The notes under the pieces: generated by a model
Databases searched by the model: none
What the model was told of the DNA's origin: nothing
The model's input: only the letters and a program-made list of their open reading frames with translations
From: Candidatus Heimdallarchaeota archaeon
GTDB taxonomy: Archaea > Asgardarchaeota > Heimdallarchaeia > Heimdallarchaeales > Heimdallarchaeaceae
Direction: 5' to 3'
NCBI GenBank assembly: GCA_030668875.1
Contig: DAOVER010000029.1
Span: forward strand, 1 to 38,708
Length of the DNA stretch: 38,708 nt
Translations under genes and position numbers: made by a program
Shown: positions 33,002-38,708 of the stretch, one piece after another
Position numbering within the stretch: the stretch's first letter is position 1
How the letters are laid out: each line of letters opens with the position of its first letter

Positions 33002-34063
33002 ATGTCATCCAATCAATCAACAACTTTTATGGCAACAAAAAAGAACGTTGCAGTTCTTGATTTTGGTCTAACAATACATAGAATCATAATTATAGACCCA
33101 GCTCATCCAGAAGAACCATTGAATTTTCAGAAAATTTATCTGCCTTTAAGAACAAAAAAAGAAGAATTGGAAGGCATTCTTAAAACATTATTGCGTTCCT
33201 ATTCTGATTATCATATTCGAAAATTCATTATTACTACTTCAAGCTCCTTCTACTCTTCTGCAAAAGAAACAATTGATTTTGTTATCCAATCTGTTACAAA
33301 ATTCATTCAAAGCATGAATATGCTATGTTATACTATAGATGGTGATTTTATATTAATTGAAGAAGCGATAAAAATACCTGAGAAAATTGTATCAGCAGGA
33401 TGGAAGGCACTAGGAAAAGGTATTTGGGAACTAGTGGGAAAGGATGCCTTAATTGTTGACTTTTCCACACGAACAACCAGCTTTATACCAATAAAAGAAG
33501 GCAAAATCCTATCAGCTTCATCGTCTGATCATGAAAGAATGAAAAATAACGAGTTATCATATTATGGACTTCTTGAAACAAATGTAGCATTCATAAAACC
33601 GAAATTTGAATACAAAAGTGAAGTATTCAATCTACCTTTTGAACCGCATGCAGTAACAGCAGATGTTTTTCTTATCACAAACGATTTACCTCAAACAGAC
33701 TATATTATTGATACTCCTGATAAAAAAGCAAAATTCAAGGAAGATGCAATAAATAGGATTCGTAATATGTTATGTATAGTAGACGAATGTATGGAAGAAG
33801 AAGACTTGATTGAGATAGCAGAACAACTTAAATCTCAGATGCTTGAAGAAATTAATGCTAATATTAAAAGAAAGTTAGAAGAATATAATTTGAATAGAGT
33901 AATTATAACTGGTTCTGGTTCAAATGTACTCTACCAATATTTAAAAAACAAGATGATATATGGTGAATTAATACAAGCAACTGATATTATAAGATCAGCT
34001 GAAGTAAATCCAGCATATTGTATCGCGTATCTTTATGCAAAAAAGATGATTGTTAATGGCTGA
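33002..34063 (+). CDS. Degenerate ASKHA protein of the MfnF/hydantoinase type
   Basis: The sugar-kinase/actin fold is indicated by NVAVLDFGLTIHRIIII (phosphate-1 strand), ALIVDFSTRTTSFIPIKEG (phosphate-2; family DIGSTTTDIIPI) and RVIITGSGSNVLYQYL (adenosine motif). The segment SSSDHERMKNNELSYYGLLE matches the TDxxRLxxGELVYTG stretch of MfnF (a methanofuran synthesis enzyme) and hydantoinase/oxoprolinase relatives. Here the catalytic-looking Asp/Thr pattern is altered (FST for GST, NELSYYG for GELVYTG), so the activity may be lost or changed. The start ATG 33002 is chosen over a TTG at 32999. Its last 8 bases overlap the next gene, so the two are translated together. Confidence 0.7.
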   Translation: MSSNQSTTFMATKKNVAVLDFGLTIHRIIIIDPAHPEEPLNFQKIYLPLRTKKEELEGILKTLLRSYSDYHIRKFIITTSSSFYSSAKETIDFVIQSVTKFIQSMNMLCYTIDGDFILIEEAIKIPEKIVSAGWKALGKGIWELVGKDALIVDFSTRTTSFIPIKEGKILSASSSDHERMKNNELSYYGLLETNVAFIKPKFEYKSEVFNLPFEPHAVTADVFLITNDLPQTDYIIDTPDKKAKFKEDAINRIRNMLCIVDECMEEEDLIEIAEQLKSQMLEEINANIKRKLEEYNLNRVIITGSGSNVLYQYLKNKMIYGELIQATDIIRSAEVNPAYCIAYLYAKKMIVNG

Positions 34064-35303
34064 AAGATCGGATCTTCTAAATAGAATCAATGTGATGTTA
34101 TTTCACTTTGACCAAAGGTTAGGGCCTAGGTTGCTCTTTAACGTTGCAGAAATACAAGATACAAGAATAACAGCTTCTCTAACCAGACTTATGGATTTCA
34201 ATTTCTTAGAAGAGATGAAAGCATTTGTAAATGCAATGGCAAATGTAGTTTACTCAAGTATGTTTTTCTCAATTCCTAATCCAATGGCTAGGGGAGGAGT
34301 AGAACAATTCATGCTTTCTTTTGTTATATTTGATCCTACGATTACTGAATCTCTCACTATTTCTTCACTCGAAGAGGAGATGAATAAAACAATCAGCAGA
34401 CTGATTGTATTATCGGAAATGTTTATTGTTATAACTTATGCTAATCCCATTTTAGATGATTTTCCAGAGGTGGAAGATTGCTTAGCTTCTCTTAAAGACA
34501 ATGCAATTAGTATTTTACAAGAATTGTTCTATGGTCAATTTGAGGGTCGAAAAGACGCAATTTCGCAGATTCTTGGTAAAGTAGGAAATGATGCTGGCAA
34601 AAAAATATTTATGCGTCATCAACATAAACAAGATGATTCATTGCGCGTATATCTTAACACAATTCTCACATCTCCAATTGTTTCTAGATGGGGGGAGATT
34701 AGTGTTTTACATTTTGATCCTGACGAAAAGGTTGCTACTGTTTCATTAAAAAACTCAATCTGGACAGAATCACTAGGTGTAATTGCAACTAAAGCTTGTG
34801 CCTATGTGGAAGGGATGTTAGAAGCAATATTCAGTCAACTATTAAACGAACCAATAGTTTGTAGTGAGATGAGATGTGCTGCTGAATATAGTTACGTTAA
34901 TGATTGTATTTTTCAAATAGCTCCTGGTCGCGTAAGTAGAGAGATCATATCCTATAGAGAAGATCAGACAATCAGGGAGATGGGAGACAAGGAGAGAGAA
35001 GAAACAATGGAGTTGATAAAAGCAGATATTGGTGAGGAGTTCTACCCTGAATTAGATCCAATGATAAGATTAATTCAGCTCTTCAACAAAGCACCATTCA
35101 TTCCAGATCATTTCATCAATGAAACAGATGAAACTGTGAAATTCTTAGTCGTATGTAATTATTGGAGATATCCAGATGAGATTATTTGTAATTCATGTGA
35201 AAAATGGATAAGAGATAGCAGTAAAATAGAAGTAAATCTCACAAAAAGTAAACACAGAATCTGTGAAATCATCTATGCAAAAGAAGTAGAACCGCGAGAT
35301 TAG
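34056..35303 (+). CDS. Longin-like plus V4R/Bet3-like domain protein
   Basis: A 415-residue cytosolic protein. Residues 8-150 begin NVMLFHFDQRLGPRLLFNV, the opening strand-turn-strand of longin/roadblock-type domains, followed by alternating strands and helices. Residues about 170-292 fit a V4R domain, the fold of TRAPP Bet3: LGKVGNDAGKKIFM, EISVLHFDPDEKVATVSL, KACAYVEGMLEAIFSQLL, and the metal/ligand signature EMRCAAEYSYVNDC followed by IFQI. Usual V4R proteins have C-x7-C here; this one has C-x9-C. Residues 360-415 carry two more Cys (IICNSCEKWI). It is last in the operon and translationally coupled to the ASKHA gene. Domain calls are by eye; V4R is the stronger one. Confidence 0.65.
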   Translation: MAERSDLLNRINVMLFHFDQRLGPRLLFNVAEIQDTRITASLTRLMDFNFLEEMKAFVNAMANVVYSSMFFSIPNPMARGGVEQFMLSFVIFDPTITESLTISSLEEEMNKTISRLIVLSEMFIVITYANPILDDFPEVEDCLASLKDNAISILQELFYGQFEGRKDAISQILGKVGNDAGKKIFMRHQHKQDDSLRVYLNTILTSPIVSRWGEISVLHFDPDEKVATVSLKNSIWTESLGVIATKACAYVEGMLEAIFSQLLNEPIVCSEMRCAAEYSYVNDCIFQIAPGRVSREIISYREDQTIREMGDKEREETMELIKADIGEEFYPELDPMIRLIQLFNKAPFIPDHFINETDETVKFLVVCNYWRYPDEIICNSCEKWIRDSSKIEVNLTKSKHRICEIIYAKEVEPRD

Positions 35304-35390
35304 AGCTTTTTCACATTGTCAAAATAACAAAACCAAGAATTTCGTCAAGATTAACAAAATAAAAAAGAAGGGAATAGATAATAAATAAAT

Positions 35391-36146
35391 CTAATTTCTT
35401 TTTCTAGTTTTATTGATACTTGTTCCAATCATCCCCAAAAGGATTATTCCAAATAATAGACCGAAAATTGAGAAAGGAATAGGTGTTGTCTCGGGATCTG
35501 TAGTGTCTGGTGGGTCGCACATATTATCGAACTCATCTAGCCAACCACTGTTTGGTGCTATATCAACTGTTGTTAGGTTGGAAGTATTGGCAACACCTTG
35601 GATGACATAACCTGTACCTAAAGGTTGTTCTCTAAAAAGAGCTCCTTCAGTATCATAAGAAATGGTGCTTCCTGAAACAACTGCTACATCTATGTTTGGA
35701 TCAGTATCAACCCAATTATTTCCATCCCAGAAGAAACTACCAGTAACCTTAGCACTACCATCAGAAGTTAGATAATAGCGGAAGGCATTGAGATACGAGT
35801 TGTTTATCCATTGATCTCCATTCCAACGGCAATCAAAGTGAGCTAAATACTCATAAACATCAGTGCTCCAAGTTGAAGTATCAGGATTGGTATCCTCCAT
35901 ACTTGTATCAATCCAGATATTATAGAAACGCCAATTAACCTCACTATCATTGAAATAGGGATCAGCATTTAGGGTGAGTTCCAAATAATTTTTTGAGATA
36001 GTCATATTTACGATATCTAGATAAGCTTTGGGAACATCACCTACAGGATCAACTTCCCAACCAGCATAAGAAAAATCAACATTGAAAAATGCTACAGAAA
36101 AAAGCATAACAGAAAATAGTAAAAAGGCAAACTTACGTCCTTGCAT
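35391..36146 (-). CDS. Secreted membrane-anchored surface protein, unknown function
   Basis: Signal peptide RKFAFLLFSVMLFSVAFF and Ala-Gly cleavage-like site near residue 30 (SYAGWEVDPVGDV). The middle is Asn/Asp/Trp-rich and beta-like (YLELTLNADPYFNDSEVNW, GSFFWDGNNWVDTDPNID), similar in style to archaeal extracellular beta-sandwich proteins. A Pro/Thr linker (PPDTTDPETTP) precedes the C-terminal membrane segment FSIFGLLFGIILLGMIG and KTRKRN. The topology is the same as the LamG and beta-helix proteins in this window: signal, beta domain, linker, TM, basic tail. A surface or S-layer-associated role is likely; nothing more can be said. Confidence 0.78.
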   Translation of the reverse strand: MQGRKFAFLLFSVMLFSVAFFNVDFSYAGWEVDPVGDVPKAYLDIVNMTISKNYLELTLNADPYFNDSEVNWRFYNIWIDTSMEDTNPDTSTWSTDVYEYLAHFDCRWNGDQWINNSYLNAFRYYLTSDGSAKVTGSFFWDGNNWVDTDPNIDVAVVSGSTISYDTEGALFREQPLGTGYVIQGVANTSNLTTVDIAPNSGWLDEFDNMCDPPDTTDPETTPIPFSIFGLLFGIILLGMIGTSINKTRKRN

Positions 36147-36226
36147 AATATAATAACGCCTTTTCCGTTAAAAAACCTAACTTAATATGCAAGTGGATGA
36201 AAAAAAGAAAAAAGAATGATTGAATG

Positions 36227-36436
36227 TTAGTTCAATCCGATTATTTCACCATCTTCTGTGTAATCCATTCTGTTAGCAGCTGGAACAGGAGGTAGTCCAG
36301 GAAGCAAGAACATGCTACCACAGACAGGAACGATGAAACGAGCACCAGTGTATAATCTGACTTCGTCGACGTTGAGAGTCCAACCTTTAGGAGCACCCAT
36401 TAAACCAATTTTATCAGAAAGACTTAGTTGATTTTC
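36227..36436 (-). pseudogene. fhs (fragment): Truncated second 3' end of formate-tetrahydrofolate ligase
   Basis: A minus-strand frame without a start codon, bounded upstream by TAA at 36437-36439, reads the last 67 codons of an Fhs protein. It includes LTLNVDEVRLYTGARF-type sequence (WTLNVDEVRLYTGARFIVP), VCGSMFLLPGLPPVPAANR and MDYTEDGEIIGLN before its own stop. It pairs with 38474-38674 at about 88% by hand count. The homology stops at the codon for Gln in the QLSLSDK segment. It cannot make a functional enzyme, and is left from a duplication or from a lost second fhs gene. Confidence 0.8.
36230..36430. repeat. Direct repeat, copy 1 (paired with 38474-38674)
   Basis: About 200 bases repeat in the same orientation at 38474-38674. 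I count roughly two dozen differences, none of them insertions or deletions. The repeats frame 2043 bases that contain only the substrate-binding protein gene and its promoter. Confidence 0.85.
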
Positions 36437-36450
36437 TTATTCTCAAGATA

Positions 36451-38262
36451 TTATTTCCTATTATTCATTCTATTGAAAGAAGGTTTTCTTTTGTAAATTA
36501 AATAGAAACTGGATAATCCTAAAGTACAAAGAATAAGTAAGCAGTTTTCTGCTGTTGTCTGTGTTACAGTACAAGGTCCTTCAACACAATATCCTGCTTG
36601 TTCAATATAATATATTGCAGAATCAAGCTCATAACGATAAGGTTTCAAACTATCATCAAAATCTATACAAGAATCAGGCATAGGTATAATACCAGGCTGG
36701 GCTAAATAGGATAAACCTACTAAGATTTCAGATCTTGGTATAGCATGACTTATAGCTTTACGAATCAACCTAGCTGCTTCAGGAGTTCCAACAGGAGTTA
36801 ATTCTCCAGTACCAATAACTGGATGCTTTAAGTTAATAGCTATTTCTTCATGAGCGAGTTCTTTCACTAAGTAACAATCATAACTTTCAAATCCCCAAAA
36901 AGCACATGGGAGAGGTTCAAAGTGGTAATCCATGATATCAATATGGCCTGCGAGTAATTCTGAATGAACATAATCAGTGTTAGAGAAAGGAATAAAATAT
37001 AATTCATCCAAAAGTGGTTGTATTCCCCCAGAAGCAGTAAGGTTGTTCCAGTAAGGATTAGGAAGAAGCTTAACTGAACCGTTATCTGAATCATATACAT
37101 CTAACATGAAAGGACCACAAGATTTGACCAATATATCAAGTACATTCCCCGTTAATGGAATTTCATTAAAAATGTTATATCCATGAGCTGCGATAGCTGG
37201 TTCAACAATACTCTTATCCACAATACTATAAGACAGCAAACTGTGTGCAAAAGTGTATACTCGAGTTAGATTGAAGTTCAGAATATATGGATTAACAATT
37301 TCAATTGAATCATTGGTTGTAAACCACTTTGTTAGATAATCGTAATTCGATGAATGAACAGCAGGAGTCATATATAATTCATAAGAGTACTTTACATCCT
37401 CAGCAAGAACTGGGCTTCCATCACTGAATTTAGCATTTGGATCGATTGTAACTGTTAAATTCTTATAATCAGAACTATAAACAGCATCTGATGCAATAAC
37501 AGGTTCCCATGCATGGTTATACTGAGCTCTTTGATACAAAGATCCATAGACACATTGCATCCACTGAGCGTCATAGAATGTCTTTTGAACAAAAATATTT
37601 GGCTCTGCGAGCTTTTCAGGAAGAGCGTATTTGATAACATTATCATAATCATCTAGCCAATTTTCAGCACGATGATTGGAAATTGATAGTAAGAACCAAT
37701 CAATATAACTACTATTGGTAGAATACGCGAAGAGAAATCTTGGATAGACAATACATATTGAAGGCAAGTCTTCATAGAGTATTTCTTGCAGATCATGAGA
37801 ATATTTATTGCGTAGAATTGGATCAAATTCTGTCAAATATTTATCTAATTTAGCATCAAATGTGGTATTATTATATTGGTAGAAATTGTTTCCACTAGGA
37901 TATAAACATCGACTGCTATAAAGATCTGTTGGATCCCAATCAAGATCCCAAGACCACCTAACGAAGAGCAAATCATAACCGCCCTCAGCATATGTTGGAA
38001 TATAATCATAATCAATTAATGGATAAGAATAAGTTCGGGGAGCAATGTTATCCCAAGTTGTTGATTCATGTATTCTTACTCCTATCCCTATTTTTGAAAG
38101 ATGTTCTTGGATCAACATAATCCATTGATTTCTTTCAGGGTCTGTATTTGGTGAAAGTAAATCAATGTAAAATGCGATATTCACATTTGCTTCAACTGGT
38201 TTCAAAAAGTATGGAGAACTAAAAAACAAAATTAAAAATAAAACGACAATTTTTTTATTCAT
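36451..38262 (-). CDS. Circularly permuted SBP_bac_5 family ABC substrate-binding protein
   Basis: A 603-residue exported protein: signal peptide KKIVVLFLILFFSSPYFL, an ectodomain, then a C-terminal membrane segment (LLILCTLGLSSFYLIYKRK). It belongs to the dipeptide/oligopeptide-binding (DppA/OppA) family, but its halves are in reverse order. Residues 27-185 (PERNQWIMLIQEHLSKIGIG, GYDLLFVRWSWDLDWDPTD, LPSICIVYPRFLFAY) match the C-terminal lobe of DppA. Residues about 205-565 (VYGSLYQRAQ, LTVTIDPNAKFSDGSPVLAE, DVKYSYELYM, AARLIRKAISHAIPRSEIL, SAIYYIEQAGY) match its N-terminal part. No permease or ATPase gene is in the window. A TATA element (38305-38317) and AAGGA 8 bases before the ATG drive it. 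Confidence 0.82.
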   Translation of the reverse strand: MNKKIVVLFLILFFSSPYFLKPVEANVNIAFYIDLLSPNTDPERNQWIMLIQEHLSKIGIGVRIHESTTWDNIAPRTYSYPLIDYDYIPTYAEGGYDLLFVRWSWDLDWDPTDLYSSRCLYPSGNNFYQYNNTTFDAKLDKYLTEFDPILRNKYSHDLQEILYEDLPSICIVYPRFLFAYSTNSSYIDWFLLSISNHRAENWLDDYDNVIKYALPEKLAEPNIFVQKTFYDAQWMQCVYGSLYQRAQYNHAWEPVIASDAVYSSDYKNLTVTIDPNAKFSDGSPVLAEDVKYSYELYMTPAVHSSNYDYLTKWFTTNDSIEIVNPYILNFNLTRVYTFAHSLLSYSIVDKSIVEPAIAAHGYNIFNEIPLTGNVLDILVKSCGPFMLDVYDSDNGSVKLLPNPYWNNLTASGGIQPLLDELYFIPFSNTDYVHSELLAGHIDIMDYHFEPLPCAFWGFESYDCYLVKELAHEEIAINLKHPVIGTGELTPVGTPEAARLIRKAISHAIPRSEILVGLSYLAQPGIIPMPDSCIDFDDSLKPYRYELDSAIYYIEQAGYCVEGPCTVTQTTAENCLLILCTLGLSSFYLIYKRKPSFNRMNNRK

Positions 38263-38470
38263 GATTGGTTTCCTTTTTATTTCTCAACTATAACATTAAG
38301 AATCATTTATTTTAAAGATTCTGGAAGCAGTTTAGCAATATAATTAAGAAATAGTGCTAATTTTAATAAAAAACAAACATTCTAAGTTGTTATCATGAAA
38401 TGAAAAAAATTATAACTTTACAAAAAAGAAAAAAAAGAGAGGAAAATCATCTCAAATTTCCTTTTCATAA
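38263..38470. promoter_or_regulatory. Gap with the SBP promoter and the fhs 3' terminator
   Basis: Minus strand: TATA-type CTTTAAAATAAAT at 38305-38317 and the ribosome site AAGGA at 38271-38275 for the substrate-binding gene. An A-rich tract near 38424-38438 reads as a U tract on the minus strand after the fhs stop, a probable terminator. No other gene is seen in it. Confidence 0.5.
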
Positions 38471-38708
38471 CTAATTTAATCCTATTATCTCTCCGTCTTC
38501 GGTGTAGTCCATTCTGTTAGCAGCTGGAACTGGAGGTAGTCCAGGTAGCAAGAACATACTACCACAGACAGGAACGATGAAACGAGCACCAGTGTATAGA
38601 CGAACTTCGTCGACGTTGAGAGTCCAATCAGTTGGAGCACCCATTAAACCAACTTTATCTGTGAGACTAAGTTGGGTTTTGGCCATACAAAGGGGGAAGT
38701 CAGCAAAA
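38471..38708 (-). CDS. fhs: Formate-tetrahydrofolate ligase, C-terminal end only
   Basis: ATP-dependent ligation of formate to tetrahydrofolate to give 10-formyl-THF, a step of the folate-type one-carbon and Wood-Ljungdahl methyl pathway. The frame stays open to the window edge (FADFPLCMAKTQLSLTDK), and LPxCMAKTQ is a conserved Fhs segment, so Met at 38686 is internal. TWNVDEVRLYTGARF-type sequence, VCGSMFLLPGLPPVPAANR and DGEIIGLN complete the typical C-terminus. About 79 codons are visible of a gene that normally encodes about 550-570. Folate-type C1 chemistry in an archaeon is notable but known in Asgard lineages. Confidence 0.88.
   Translation of the reverse strand, partial: FADFPLCMAKTQLSLTDKVGLMGAPTDWTLNVDEVRLYTGARFIVPVCGSMFLLPGLPPVPAANRMDYTEDGEIIGLN
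38474..38674. repeat. Direct repeat, copy 2 (within the fhs gene)
   Basis: The intact partner of the repeat at 36230-36430. Here it is the end of the reading fhs gene. Differences between the copies fall mostly at third codon positions. Confidence 0.85.

Noticed and set aside
36230..38674. Insertion sequence or composite transposon bounded by the 201-base repeats
   Set aside because: The repeats are coding sequence of fhs in direct orientation, with no transposase, terminal inverted repeats or short target duplication.

Overview
The window is AT-rich archaeal DNA. The marks are a TATA-binding protein, an XPB-type helicase paired with a Bax1 nuclease, RadA, a thermosome subunit, ribosomal protein S25e, and TATA-box promoters with short or no leaders. 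An Arf-like small GTPase with a C-terminal extension, a RING-like zinc protein, a secernin-type C69 peptidase, several TPR proteins, a LURP-one-like protein and a longin/V4R-like protein together point to an Asgard archaeon (Promethearchaeota), perhaps of the Heimdall lineage. That placement is inference from gene content; no phylogeny was run.

Layout. Bases 1-3123 hold a tight plus-strand operon: an isochorismatase-like hydrolase cut by the window edge, a thioredoxin-reductase-like flavoprotein without its CxxC, an RlmN-like radical SAM enzyme and a ferric-reductase-type haem membrane protein. A second radical SAM gene, a surface LamG protein and a two-subunit class I fumarase follow (3131-6662). 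Bases 6825-14732 carry information-processing genes: Sir2, a LURP-one-like protein, XPB-Bax1, a nucleoside phosphorylase, TBP and a RING-like protein. Bases 14876-23341 hold a C69 peptidase, an unknown 583-residue protein, two convergent TPR proteins, HisRS and the Arf-like GTPase. Bases 23576-29424 hold a small zinc-site protein, a beta-helix surface protein behind a double palindromic operator, a TPR gene broken by an in-frame stop, and the thermosome. RadA and S25e follow, then a four-gene operon (31277-35303): URO-D-family protein, PH-like membrane protein, degenerate ASKHA protein and longin/V4R protein. The end holds two surface proteins and formate-tetrahydrofolate ligase (fhs) running off the edge.

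Most notable: (1) a substrate-binding protein whose two halves are in circularly permuted order; (2) that gene lies between the fhs 3' end and a second, truncated fhs 3' end whose differences are mostly synonymous; (3) a longin-like plus V4R/Bet3-like protein that recalls the two folds of the eukaryotic TRAPP core; (4) a TPR gene whose true start lies 192 bases upstream of the apparent start, separated by one UAA; (5) paired GTAAC-N6-GTTAC palindromes over a promoter; (6) the redox/radical-SAM operon at the start. No tRNA, rRNA, CRISPR array, insertion sequence or integrase was seen. No gene-free stretch exceeds 300 bases.
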